Made by a program: the position numbers and the translations under genes. From positions 52,602 through 116,601 of the forward strand of contig DBFJJS010000006.1 of the NCBI GenBank assembly GCA_048393055.1: a stretch of 64,000 nucleotides of DNA. Direction: 5' to 3'. This document shows, one piece after another, positions 8,742-17,164 of the stretch. Every line of letters starts with the position of its first letter. Position 1 is the stretch's first letter. A model generated the notes under the pieces. That model did not search any database. It had not been told where the DNA came from and saw only the letters and a list, made by a program, of their open reading frames with translations. The DNA comes from Faeciplasma sp048393055. GTDB taxonomy: Bacteria > Bacillota > Clostridia > Oscillospirales > Ruminococcaceae.

Positions 8742-9641
8742 ATGAAAAGATTTTTAAAAAAGAGCGTTGAATACGTTGTCATAGCGTTGCTTGCCATGCT
8801 CAGCGCGTTGTGCTATGTAATATTTATCTTTCCTAACAGTTTTGCTCCGGCAGGGTTTAACGGAATAGCCACAATGATACAATATCTGACAGGTACGAAT
8901 GTCGGTTATCTGTCGTTGATTTTTAACATACCGCTTATAATTGCGGTATATTTCCTTGTAGACAAGGAATTTGCAGTAAAGACGCTGGTGTTCATCCTGG
9001 CGTTTTCTGGCGGTCTTATTCTTATGGATGAGCCTTTTATCGACCTTGACCAGTTTATCTACCAAACCGAAAACGGAACCAGCACGATACTCGGTCCTAT
9101 AGTATCTGGGATATTGACCGGCGCTATATTAGGTGCGGTAATACTATTTAACAGCTGTTCCGGCGGAACGGAGCTTTGCGCGCTGCTTATACACAAGTTT
9201 AAGCCTTCGTATAATTTCGCGTGGGTGACGTTCGCACTCAATTCCGCCGTAGCGGTTGCGTCTTATTTTGTGTATAATTTCGAGCTTGAGCCGGTGATAC
9301 TGTGCATACTTTATTCGTTTATTTACAGCAACGTAAGCGACAGGGTGCTCAGAGGCTCGCGCGACGCAATAAAATTTGAGATAATTACAAACTATCCTGA
9401 GGAGATTTCGGAGGAAATAATTAAAGAGCTTGGGCACTCCGCTACGTTTATCAACGCCGAAGGCTGTTATTCCCACGATAAAAAGGGAATGCTGATGTGC
9501 GTTATCAATAAGGACCAGATTACCAAGCTTAAGAACATTTTGAGCAAATACCCAGATACCTTCGCGTGCATTTCAAACGTCACCAGCACGGTCGGAAAAT
9601 TCAGCGACAAGAGAAAAAAGAGCGTAACCATAACAGAGTAA
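8742..9641 (+). CDS. YitT family membrane protein
   Basis: 299 residues. Five or more hydrophobic segments fill about residues 8-200 (for example YVVIALLAMLSALCYVIFIF and LSLIFNIPLIIAVYFLVD), followed by a soluble C-terminal domain (about 205-290) of the DUF2179 type with AIKFEIITNYPEEISEEII and GCYSHDKKGMLMCVI. This is the YitT/DUF161-DUF2179 layout common in Firmicutes. The function of the family is not settled, so none is assigned. It stands alone with its own promoter. Confidence 0.88.
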   Translation: MKRFLKKSVEYVVIALLAMLSALCYVIFIFPNSFAPAGFNGIATMIQYLTGTNVGYLSLIFNIPLIIAVYFLVDKEFAVKTLVFILAFSGGLILMDEPFIDLDQFIYQTENGTSTILGPIVSGILTGAILGAVILFNSCSGGTELCALLIHKFKPSYNFAWVTFALNSAVAVASYFVYNFELEPVILCILYSFIYSNVSDRVLRGSRDAIKFEIITNYPEEISEEIIKELGHSATFINAEGCYSHDKKGMLMCVINKDQITKLKNILSKYPDTFACISNVTSTVGKFSDKRKKSVTITE

Positions 9642-9741
9642 TTTTACGTCGGATAAAGATAAAAGCCATCAAAAGGTAGCTACTCATAAAACAGTATCAA
9701 CAAAAAACTGAAATATAGTAGCTGCCTTACAGGGTGTAACG

Positions 9742-9785
9742 AAAAACGGGTAGGAAGTTAACAACTTCCTACCCGTTTTTTCTAT
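9742..9785 (+). terminator. Strong hairpin terminator
   Basis: A perfect 18-bp inverted repeat (9742-9759 with 9763-9780) has a 3-nt loop and ends in TTTTTTC. It is symmetrical (A5 at left, T6 at right), so it could act both for the YitT gene and for leftward transcripts from the trp operon. Just upstream is a weaker inverted repeat, AAGGTAGCTACT / AGTAGCTGCCTT (9674-9728). The rest of 9642-9952 holds no gene that I can see. Confidence 0.75.
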
Positions 9786-9952
9786 ATCTCATAGAACGAT
9801 AGAATGGTAGTTTTGCGCTTCCAGGAGATATTGTATTGTATTCATAGTTTCTGCACTCTGCAAGCTGCATAAATACAGACTTTTTACCCGTTTAAATATC
9901 CACAATAGCACTACAAGAAACTACTATTAAAGTTTTCATTGTTGTGGTTTCC

Positions 9953-10114
9953 CTATAACAGATTTCTTCGGAAGTATTCAACAACAATTTTATCTACTTC
10001 ATCTTTGCTCAGTGATTCGCGGCTTTCATATACTTGATTTGCTACTTCTTCAGGAAGTTCACTAGAATTAAACCAGCCGTAACCTGACGGTAAACCCCAT
10101 TCCTGTTCACTGAA
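9953..10114 (-). pseudogene. Relic of an unidentified gene downstream of trpA
   Basis: About 53 codons are open on the minus strand and read like real protein (EWGLPSGYGWFNSSELPEEV, then SLSKDEVDKIVVEYFRR), ending at TAG (9955-9953). There is no ATG, GTG or TTG in a usable position after the upstream stop, so it looks like the 3' remnant of a lost gene. Codon choice is AT-rich like the trp operon. I do not recognise the family. Confidence 0.5.
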
Positions 10115-10145
10115 TTATTAAAATTTCAAAGATAGCTCACTACTA

Positions 10146-10922
10146 CTAATTGATTAATAGAGCAGATTTCATTTTATTAACATATTCTCCTATGTATTTT
10201 GGTGCATCCTTTCCATACCGTTCAAGCAGCTTGATAATGGCGGAACCGACAATAGCTCCGTCAGAAATATCCGCCATTTTTTTTGCTTGCTCCGGCGTGG
10301 AAATACCAAATCCAATCGCACAAGGCACATTGGTATTCGCTCTTACTGCATTTACAATAGAATAAAGATCTGTATTAATCTCACTTCTCGTACCTGTCAC
10401 ACCGAGACTGGAAACGATATATAAGAAGCCTTCCGCTTCTTTTGCGATCATGGCAATGCGGTTTTCAGATGTGGGTGCAATCAGCGACACTAAATCAACA
10501 CCATACTTGTGGCAAAGCGGTAAGAATTCATCTTTTTCCTCAAAAGGAAGATCAGGCAGGATAAGTCCGTCAATGCCAATATCTTTGCAGGTAGAGATAA
10601 AGCGTTCCGCACCGTAAGAGAACACAACATTTGCATAGGTCATAAAGACCATCGGAACAGTTACGTCCCTACGTAGTTCTTTGACAAAGGTAAAAATTTT
10701 ATCTGTGGTAGCACCGCCGTTCAGCGCACGAAGGTTTGCTCCCTGAATAACAGGTCCTTCAGCGGTAGGATCAGAGAACGGGATTCCGAGCTCGATAAGG
10801 TCTGCACCGTTTTCCACGGCGGCACAAACAGCAGTAGCGGTAGTTTCCAGATCAGGATCGCCGCATGTGATAAAGGCGATGAAAGCCTTTCCGTTTTCAA
10901 ATGCTTTTTTTATATTACTCAT
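10146..10922 (-). CDS. trpA: Tryptophan synthase alpha subunit
   Basis: Cleaves indole-3-glycerol phosphate to indole and glyceraldehyde-3-phosphate; indole is channelled to TrpB. 258 residues from the ATG that overlaps the end of trpB by 8 nt, with GGGAG before it; a longer frame inside trpB is not used. Motifs seen are FITCGDPDLETT, the catalytic Glu segment LIELGIPFSDPTAEGP, and GFGISTPEQ near the C terminus. Last gene of the trp operon; no strong terminator follows until the hairpin at 9742-9785. Confidence 0.96.
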   Translation of the reverse strand: MSNIKKAFENGKAFIAFITCGDPDLETTATAVCAAVENGADLIELGIPFSDPTAEGPVIQGANLRALNGGATTDKIFTFVKELRRDVTVPMVFMTYANVVFSYGAERFISTCKDIGIDGLILPDLPFEEKDEFLPLCHKYGVDLVSLIAPTSENRIAMIAKEAEGFLYIVSSLGVTGTRSEINTDLYSIVNAVRANTNVPCAIGFGISTPEQAKKMADISDGAIVGSAIIKLLERYGKDAPKYIGEYVNKMKSALLIN

Positions 10923-12105
10923 GGATATTCTCCCCTCTGTAGCGGGCGATGGCGGCACAGTCCTTGTCGCCTCTGCCGGATATGGTGATTACGATGATTT
11001 TGTCTTTACCCATTGTCGGTGCGATCTTCATTGCGTGGGCTACGGCGTGAGCCGATTCGATTGCCGGAATAATACCCTCAGTCTTTGCCAGATATTCAAA
11101 TGCGTTTACCGCTTCATCATCGGTTACAGGGACATATTCGGCTCTGCCAATATCATGCAGATAAGCGTGCTCGGGACCGACGCCGGGATAGTCTAGCCCG
11201 GCTGAGATAGAATAAACGGGAGCTATCTGACCGTATTCGTCCTGACAGAAATATGACTTCATACCGTGGAAGATTCCAACTCTGCCAGTGGCAATTGTTG
11301 CCGCCGTTTCAAAGGTATCAGCACCTCTACCTGCCGCTTCACAGCCGATCAAGCGAACGCTCTTATCGCCTATAAAATGATAGAAGCTGCCAATCGCATT
11401 GGAGCCACCGCCTACGCAAGCGATGACCGCATCGGGCAGTCTGCCTTCTTTCTCAATGATCTGCTCCTTGATCTCCTTAGAAATAACTGCTTGAAAATCA
11501 CGAACAATGGTCGGGAACGGATGAGGTCCCATAACAGAGCCAAGACAATAATGAGTATCGCTGATTCTGGAAGTCCACTCACGCATAGCTTCGGATACAG
11601 CGTCCTTTAATGTGGCTGTGCCTGTCTTCACGGGAATGACCTCAGCGCCAAGCAAACGCATACGATATACATTAAGCGCTTGACGAATAGTATCTTCTTC
11701 GCCCATAAATACTACACACTCCATGTCCATAAGGGCAGCAGCGGTTGCTGTAGCAACTCCATGTTGTCCGGCTCCTGTTTCGGCAATCAAACGCGTTTTA
11801 CCCATCTTCTTTGCGAGAAGCGCCTGACCGAGAACATTATTGATCTTATGTGCCCCAGTGTGGTTTAGATCCTCACGTTTGAGATAAATTTTCGCACCCC
11901 CGAGGTCTTTTGTCATCTTTGCGGCGAAATACAGCCTTGACGGTCTGCCTGCATATTCATTGAAAAGTTTGTCAAGCTCTCTGTTAAATTCGGAATCGTT
12001 TTTATAGTGATTATATGCTTCTTCCAGTTCAATGACCGCATTCATCAGCGTTTCGGGAATGTACTGACCACCATAAATACCGAAGCGTCCATTTGGATTT
12101 GTCAT
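10915..12105 (-). CDS. trpB: Tryptophan synthase beta subunit
   Basis: PLP enzyme that condenses indole with serine. 396 residues, the usual TrpB1 length. Visible motifs are NGRFGIYGGQYIPETLM at the N terminus, the PLP lysine in HTGAHKINN, GAGQHGVATATAAAL and the phosphate loop GGGSNAIG. Overlaps trpF by 4 nt and trpA by 8 nt, so translation is coupled. Base use is lower in GC than in the aro or acn genes of the same window. Confidence 0.97.
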   Translation of the reverse strand: MTNPNGRFGIYGGQYIPETLMNAVIELEEAYNHYKNDSEFNRELDKLFNEYAGRPSRLYFAAKMTKDLGGAKIYLKREDLNHTGAHKINNVLGQALLAKKMGKTRLIAETGAGQHGVATATAAALMDMECVVFMGEEDTIRQALNVYRMRLLGAEVIPVKTGTATLKDAVSEAMREWTSRISDTHYCLGSVMGPHPFPTIVRDFQAVISKEIKEQIIEKEGRLPDAVIACVGGGSNAIGSFYHFIGDKSVRLIGCEAAGRGADTFETAATIATGRVGIFHGMKSYFCQDEYGQIAPVYSISAGLDYPGVGPEHAYLHDIGRAEYVPVTDDEAVNAFEYLAKTEGIIPAIESAHAVAHAMKIAPTMGKDKIIVITISGRGDKDCAAIARYRGENIHE

Positions 12106-12710
12106 AGCCTATTTTCCTTTCTGACAGCGGCAATGAATGCCGCCATTTTTGACTTATCTTTTCTTCCGTCCTTTTCAATACCAGAACTTACGTCAACTGC
12201 ATAAGGGCGGAGCATATTTACTGCATTTCCTACATTATCGGGTGAAAGCCCACCTGCGAGGAAATATTGCCTTTTTATGTTCTGTATCAATTTCCAATCA
12301 AATACCGTCCCCGTACCAGCGCCAGAGTCAAGAAGTATATAATCCGCCAAACTTTGTTCTGCGGCTTTAATATCATTCGCAGTTTTGATGTGGAAAGCCT
12401 TGATAATCGGCTTTTCCGTGAACAACCGCAGCTGTGCAATATAATCTTCGTCCTCGTCACCGTGAAGCTGTGCTATGTCAATAATGCCTTTCTTTAATAG
12501 TTTTGCAACATCTTGTGGATGTTCATTTACAAATACGCCGACTGCTTGAATTTCGGGTGCAAGCAATCGCTTCAATTCAACCACCTTATCGGGTGAAACA
12601 TAGCGCTTGCTTTTCGGTACAAAAACGAATCCGATATAGTCCGGGTTTAGTTCATTTGCGGCTTTTATATCACAAGATCGGGAAAGTCCGCAAAGTTTAA
12701 TCTTTGTCAT
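12102..12710 (-). CDS. trpF: Phosphoribosylanthranilate isomerase
   Basis: Isomerises N-(5'-phosphoribosyl)anthranilate to CdRP. 202 residues of a TIM barrel, starting TKIKLCGLSRSCD (the KxCGL catalytic Cys motif), with GVFVNE, QLHGDE and the phosphate-binding FLAGGLSPDNV and DVSSGIE. It is separate from trpC, unlike in E. coli. Its start overlaps the trpC stop by 4 nt. Confidence 0.95.
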   Translation of the reverse strand: MTKIKLCGLSRSCDIKAANELNPDYIGFVFVPKSKRYVSPDKVVELKRLLAPEIQAVGVFVNEHPQDVAKLLKKGIIDIAQLHGDEDEDYIAQLRLFTEKPIIKAFHIKTANDIKAAEQSLADYILLDSGAGTGTVFDWKLIQNIKRQYFLAGGLSPDNVGNAVNMLRPYAVDVSSGIEKDGRKDKSKMAAFIAAVRKENRL

Positions 12711-13489
12711 ATCAAACCTCGCAGTTCATCGAGCTTGGCTTTTTTGTCTGGTGCTCGCATAAGGGTTTCTCCAATCAAAACAGCATCCGCGCCGATCATG
12801 CAGAGCTTTGCTATATCTTCGGCACAGCTCACCCCGCTTTCGGAAACAAACTGCACATCACGGGGGATCTGCTCTCTGAGCCTGCGGCTATTGTCCGTAT
12901 CCACAGAAAAATCTTTCAGATTCCGGTTGTTGACACCGATGATGCGCGCTCCTACATTAAGTGCGGTTTGCACTTCGTTTTCATCGTGCACTTCAACTAA
13001 TGCAGATAATCCGAGTTCATCACAAATACGGATATATGATTTGATTTGTTCTTCACTTAAAATGGAACAGATCAGAAGCACTGCTGATGCACCAAGCACC
13101 TTTGCCTCGTAGATCATATATTCATCTACAGTAAAGTCTTTCCGCAGACAAGGTGTAGAAACGATGGAGGCGATTTCTTTCAGATACTCGTCACTTCCGA
13201 GAAACCATTTCGGCTCGGTCAATACAGAAATACAGTCTGCTCCTGCCGTTTCGTACTCCTTTGCAATTTGCAGATACGGAAAATCGGGAGCTATTAATCC
13301 TTTTGAGGGGGAAGCTTTTTTGCACTCACAAATAAAGGAAATGCCCGTCTTCTTTAGTGCATTTTCAAAAGCAAAGAAGCCTTTTGGAAGGGATAAAGCC
13401 CGCCGCCTGATTTCTTCGGACGGTATTTTTTTTTTCGCCTCAGCCACACGTTCTCTGGCGTGTTCGGCAAGCTGGTCGAGAATTGTCAT
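12707..13489 (-). CDS. trpC: Indole-3-glycerol phosphate synthase
   Basis: Closes the indole ring from CdRP. 260 residues, a TIM barrel with FICECKKASPSKG (catalytic Lys/Glu segment), CISVLTEPKWFLGS, CLRKDFTVDEYMIYEAKVLG, GVNNRNLKDF and VSESGV. The start overlaps the trpD stop by 4 nt (ATGA). Confidence 0.96.
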   Translation of the reverse strand: MTILDQLAEHARERVAEAKKKIPSEEIRRRALSLPKGFFAFENALKKTGISFICECKKASPSKGLIAPDFPYLQIAKEYETAGADCISVLTEPKWFLGSDEYLKEIASIVSTPCLRKDFTVDEYMIYEAKVLGASAVLLICSILSEEQIKSYIRICDELGLSALVEVHDENEVQTALNVGARIIGVNNRNLKDFSVDTDNSRRLREQIPRDVQFVSESGVSCAEDIAKLCMIGADAVLIGETLMRAPDKKAKLDELRGLI

Positions 13490-14526
13490 GTTGTCACCTC
13501 CGTCGGATCAGGACGGTTGCTAACTTCGATCAGTCTGTTCAATGTTTCAAGTGCTTTACCGGAATCAATAATCTCTGCGGCAAGTGAGATACCGTCTTTC
13601 ATATTGTCAGTATTACCGCCGAGATAAAGTGCCGCACCGGCGTTCATAAGAACAGCATTTCTCTTGTGGCCTTTTTCACCATTTAATATAGCAAGAGTGA
13701 TTTTTGCATTCTCTTCGGGTGTGCCACCCTTCAGGTCTTCTTTTGCACAGCGTTCAAAACCGAAATCCTCGGGAGCGATAACGGAGGATTTGAACCAACC
13801 GTCTTTAATTTCGCATATTGTAGTCGGTGCGCTCATAGAAATCTCATCCAGATTATCCTGACCGTACACCACCATGCCACGCTTGATTCCGAGACTGATA
13901 AGCACCTTTGCCAGCGGTCCTATAAGATAATTGTCATATACTCCAAGAAGCTGCATGGACGGCATACCGGGATTGGTCAACGGGCCGAGAATATTGAATA
14001 CGGTTCGGAAACCAAGTTCCTTGCGGATAGCACCCACGTATTTCATAGAGGTGTGATATTTCTGTGCGAAGAAGAAGCACATACCGACCTCGTTTAGCAG
14101 TTCGATACATTTTGCAGGACTCTGCTGAATATTTACGCCGAGAGCTTCCAGACAATCTGCCGTTCCGCACTGGGAGGATGCGGCTCTGTTTCCGTGCTTT
14201 GCGACCTTTATGCCTCCTGCAGCCGCAACAAGAGCCGAAGTAGTTGAAATATTAAAACTGTGAGCGTTGTCGCCTCCTGTGCCGACGATTTCAAAAAGTT
14301 CCATCCCGGTTTCCACCTTGGTTGCGTGCGCCCTCATGGCAGCGGCACATCCGGCGATCTCATCCGTAGTTTCAGCTCTGGCACTCTTTGTGGACAGGGC
14401 GGCAAGAAAAGCGGCATTCTGTGTTGGGGTGGTTTCACCGCTCATAATTTCGTTCATGACAGCGTATGCCTCGTCATAGGTGAGGTCTTCTTTGTTTACA
14501 ATCTTTACAATGGCTTCTTTGATCAT
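13486..14526 (-). CDS. trpD: Anthranilate phosphoribosyltransferase
   Basis: Transfers phosphoribose from PRPP to anthranilate. 346 residues with GTGGDNAHSFNISTTSA (PRPP/metal site), HGNRAASSQCGTADCLEALG, and FLFAQ-type helix FFFAQKYHTSMK. It is not fused to trpG. AAAGGAGAT lies before its ATG; only 3 nt separate it from trpG. Confidence 0.96.
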   Translation of the reverse strand: MIKEAIVKIVNKEDLTYDEAYAVMNEIMSGETTPTQNAAFLAALSTKSARAETTDEIAGCAAAMRAHATKVETGMELFEIVGTGGDNAHSFNISTTSALVAAAGGIKVAKHGNRAASSQCGTADCLEALGVNIQQSPAKCIELLNEVGMCFFFAQKYHTSMKYVGAIRKELGFRTVFNILGPLTNPGMPSMQLLGVYDNYLIGPLAKVLISLGIKRGMVVYGQDNLDEISMSAPTTICEIKDGWFKSSVIAPEDFGFERCAKEDLKGGTPEENAKITLAILNGEKGHKRNAVLMNAGAALYLGGNTDNMKDGISLAAEIIDSGKALETLNRLIEVSNRPDPTEVTT

Positions 14527-14529
14527 GAC

Positions 14530-15099
14530 TTATATCTCCTTTATAAAATTTCTAAGCATCTGCTTTCCGTCTGGCGTCATAATGGATTCGGGATGGAATT
14601 GTACGCCGTAGATCGGATATTCCTTGTGCTGTACCGCCATCACTTCGCCATCGGTGGTTAGGGCAGTGATTTTAAGGCATTTAGGGATTGTGTCAGCATC
14701 TGCCGCAAGGGAATGATACCGTGCGACAGGAGCAATATAAGGACAGCCTTTGAATAACGGACAATCTGTGTCAAATTTTACATTTAACTGTTTGCCGTGC
14801 ATAAGTTTCTTTGCATAGGTAACAGTTGCACCGAATGCCGTACAAATCGCCTGATGACCGAGGCAAACACCTAAAATCGGAATATCTTTTCCAAGCGTCT
14901 TTGCAACCTCAATAATAACTCCTGCGTCCTCAGATCTCCCAGGACCGGGGGAAATAATAATGCGGTCGGGGTTGAGCTTCTTAATTTCATCAACCGTCAT
15001 TTCATCATTGCGGATGACCTTGACATCGGAGTCTATCTCGCCAATGAGCTGATAGAGGTTATAGGAAAAACTATCGTAGTTATCAATCAGTAAAATCAT
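14530..15099 (-). CDS. trpG: Anthranilate synthase component II (glutamine amidotransferase)
   Basis: Supplies ammonia from glutamine to TrpE. 189 residues from the ATG that overlaps the trpE stop (ATGA), starting MILLIDNYDSFSYNLYQ. Class I amidotransferase triad: Cys in GVCLGHQAIC, and His-Glu in HPESIMT. A longer in-frame extension inside trpE is rejected. As in many Firmicutes the protein might also serve PabB, but no pab gene is in view. Confidence 0.95.
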   Translation of the reverse strand: MILLIDNYDSFSYNLYQLIGEIDSDVKVIRNDEMTVDEIKKLNPDRIIISPGPGRSEDAGVIIEVAKTLGKDIPILGVCLGHQAICTAFGATVTYAKKLMHGKQLNVKFDTDCPLFKGCPYIAPVARYHSLAADADTIPKCLKITALTTDGEVMAVQHKEYPIYGVQFHPESIMTPDGKQMLRNFIKEI

Positions 15100-16562
15100 G
15101 ATTCTGCCTCCTGTGCAAGCTCTAACGCCTTGAGAGAAGATTTTGCTTTGTTCAGGCATTCTTCAAATTCCTTTTCGGGAATCGAGTCTGCCACTATGCC
15201 GGCACCGCTTCTTACAAATACCTTTCCGTTTTTCTTATAGGCAATGCGGATTGCAATACAGGTATCCATATTGCCGGTGAAGTCGATATATCCAATGGCA
15301 CCACCGTAAATGCCACGCTTGTTGTTTTCAAGCTCTCCGATTAACTGACAAGCTCTGATTTTTGGCGCACCGGAAAGTGTTCCTGCAGGTAATACCGCTT
15401 CAATGGCATCCAGCGCATCGTGCTTTTCGCCAATTTCGCCTCTGACGGTTGAGCCAATGTGCATAACGTGGGAGAAGCGTTCGATAGAATGGAGTTCTTC
15501 AACCTGCACAGTACCGAACCTACTGATTTTACCCAGATCGTTTCGCCCTAAATCTACCAGCATATTGTGTTCGGCAAGTTCTTTTTCGTCTGCAAGCAGC
15601 TCTGCTTCAAGTTCATTGTCTTCTTTGTCGGTTTTACCTCTCGGTTTTGTTCCAGCAAGCGGGAAGGTGTGTAGCACACCATTTTCCAGCTTAACCAAGG
15701 TTTCAGGAGAAGCCCCTGCAACTTCTACATCGGTGCCTGAGAAATAGAACATATATGGTGAAGGGTTAATGGTACGGAGTACACGGTAGGTGTTTAAAAG
15801 ACTGCCTTCAAAGGGAGCACTTAGACGGTTGGAAAGCACTATCTGAAAAATGTCTCCCTCATGAATGCAATGCTTTGCTTTCTCTACCATGCTGCAGAAC
15901 TGTTCTTTGTTAAACAATGGCGTGACTTCGCCAAGCAGCTTGCCGCCCGGCTCATTCTTCTTTTCGCCGCTTTTTAGAAGCTCTACGAGCTGTTTCAATT
16001 CCATAACCGCTTTGTTGTATCCGACTTCTACATTGTCAAGCGGCATATTTACAATGAGAATTATCTTCTGCCGAAGATGATCGAAAGCGATGACTTTATC
16101 AAACAGCATTAAATCAACATCCTTGAAAGCCTCGGTATCTTCCACATCAACCCGTGCGCTGGGTTCGCTGTATCCGAAATAATCGTAGGAGAAGTAGCCG
16201 ACAAGCCCGCCTGTGAAGGAAGGAAGATAATCAAAGTGAGGACTTTTGTAATTGGCAAGGATCTGGCGGAGATAGTCAGATGGGTTATCCGTTTTCACCT
16301 TGAAATTACCGGCTTTCATTTTGCCGTCAATACAGGTGATTTCTAATTTTGGATCAAAACCGAGGAAAGTGTAACGTCCCCAAGTCTCGTTTGCCTGAGC
16401 GGATTCCAGCATATAGCAATGAGTGGATACATTTTTGAGTATCTTCATTGTTTCGATCGGTGTGGTGAAGTCGGAAAGGATTTCAAGGCTAACCGGCAAT
16501 ACGTTATAATGACCGGTTGCTGCGATTTCTTTGACTTCAATAAAAGTTGGCTGAATTTTCAT
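15096..16562 (-). CDS. trpE: Anthranilate synthase component I
   Basis: Makes anthranilate from chorismate with TrpG. 488 residues from the ATG preceded by TTGGAGGAACTG; an upstream TTG is part of that ribosome site. Motifs: LESAQ near residue 55 (position of the Trp feedback pocket, LLES in relatives), TFPLAGTKPRGKT, DLGRNDLGKI, and GTLSGAPKIRA plus AGIVADSIPEKEFEE at the C terminus. First enzyme gene of the operon, behind the T-box leader. Confidence 0.97.
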   Translation of the reverse strand: MKIQPTFIEVKEIAATGHYNVLPVSLEILSDFTTPIETMKILKNVSTHCYMLESAQANETWGRYTFLGFDPKLEITCIDGKMKAGNFKVKTDNPSDYLRQILANYKSPHFDYLPSFTGGLVGYFSYDYFGYSEPSARVDVEDTEAFKDVDLMLFDKVIAFDHLRQKIILIVNMPLDNVEVGYNKAVMELKQLVELLKSGEKKNEPGGKLLGEVTPLFNKEQFCSMVEKAKHCIHEGDIFQIVLSNRLSAPFEGSLLNTYRVLRTINPSPYMFYFSGTDVEVAGASPETLVKLENGVLHTFPLAGTKPRGKTDKEDNELEAELLADEKELAEHNMLVDLGRNDLGKISRFGTVQVEELHSIERFSHVMHIGSTVRGEIGEKHDALDAIEAVLPAGTLSGAPKIRACQLIGELENNKRGIYGGAIGYIDFTGNMDTCIAIRIAYKKNGKVFVRSGAGIVADSIPEKEFEECLNKAKSSLKALELAQEAES

Positions 16563-16591
16563 AATCAGTTCCTCCAAATGGGTAAAGTTAG

Positions 16592-16660
16592 TTATTCATT
16601 AGGATGATTCAATTTCAATATTCGTTGTATAGTGAGCCACCAATGTTTTGTATACAGCAT
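16592..16660 (-). CDS. Candidate Trp-codon leader peptide (22 aa)
   Basis: A small frame lies between the leader terminators and trpE. It starts with ATG behind CAGGAGG (7-nt spacing), reads MLYTKHWWLT and continues to a TAA 16 nt before the GGAGG of trpE. It has two adjacent TGG codons at positions 7-8, a strong excess for 22 codons. It resembles attenuation leader peptides and, in position, the Trp-rich leader ORF that follows the T-box of B. subtilis rtpA. Translation is not proven. Confidence 0.6.
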   Translation of the reverse strand: MLYTKHWWLTIQRILKLNHPNE

Positions 16661-16685
16661 ATAACAACCTCCTGAAACAAAGAAA

Positions 16686-16723
16686 AGACTCCTTTGAACT
16701 TTTATAATCAGTCAAAGAAGTCT
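16686..16723 (-). terminator. Second hairpin of the trp leader
   Basis: Read leftward, AGACTTCTTTGA pairs with TCAAAGGAGTCT (12 bp, one G-U), loop of 14 nt, followed by TTTCTTTG. It lies between the T-box terminator and the leader peptide and looks like a second, weaker terminator or an RNA structure acting on the leader ORF. Confidence 0.55.
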
Positions 16724-16731
16724 CGTAAAAC

Positions 16732-16770
16732 AAAAATGTCCTTGACAGAAATATAAACTCTGTCAAGGAC
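16732..16770 (-). terminator. T-box terminator of the trp operon
   Basis: Read leftward, GTCCTTGACAG pairs perfectly with CTGTCAAGGAC (16770-16760 with 16748-16738), followed by ATTTTTG. It lies just after the T-box sequence, where the antiterminator would compete with it. Confidence 0.88.
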
Positions 16771-17016
16771 GAATAAAAACACTCATTCGCGGTGCCACCT
16801 TGATTCACGGTATGACCCGTGCGCTTAGCAGGATACCAACATATCCCCAGCAAATAACGTCTGCCTGCAACGTCGCAGAATACTCTGTGAAAACCACATT
16901 TGACTGCGCCCTCAGCGGTCCATTTGACAACTTGTTTCTTACCTGATTCTCAGCATCGCAGGCTCTCTGTAAAGGCATCATTGCCGTTATCTCCGCTTCA
17001 ACGGTTTAAATAAATT
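16738..17016 (-). promoter_or_regulatory. Trp-specific T-box riboswitch
   Basis: The leftward leader carries AAGGTGGCACCGCG (16801-16788), the conserved T-box that pairs with the uncharged tRNA acceptor end. Upstream in the stem I region, GTCAAATGGACC places a TGG specifier codon at 16922-16920. The terminator hairpin follows. Uncharged tRNA-Trp is expected to stabilise the antiterminator and switch on trpEGDCFBA. Known from the T-box family; the TGG specifier is my reading of the loop and was not folded by program. Confidence 0.9.
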
Positions 17017-17023
17017 CTTATAA

Positions 17024-17052
17024 AGAATAGCATAAGTTTATTTGAATGTCAA
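17024..17052 (-). promoter_or_regulatory. Promoter of the trp operon
   Basis: Reading leftward: TTGACA (17052-17047), 17-nt spacer, TATTCT (17029-17024). Transcription should begin near 17017, at the head of the T-box leader. Confidence 0.8.
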
Positions 17053-17164
17053 TAGGTTAATTCCATTATAACTTGAGAGGCGCAGACGAGACATTTATTA
17101 TGGACGGGAAAATAATTTGCGTACTAAATAAGCAGAACTGATAGATCGCAGTTTTAGCATAATA

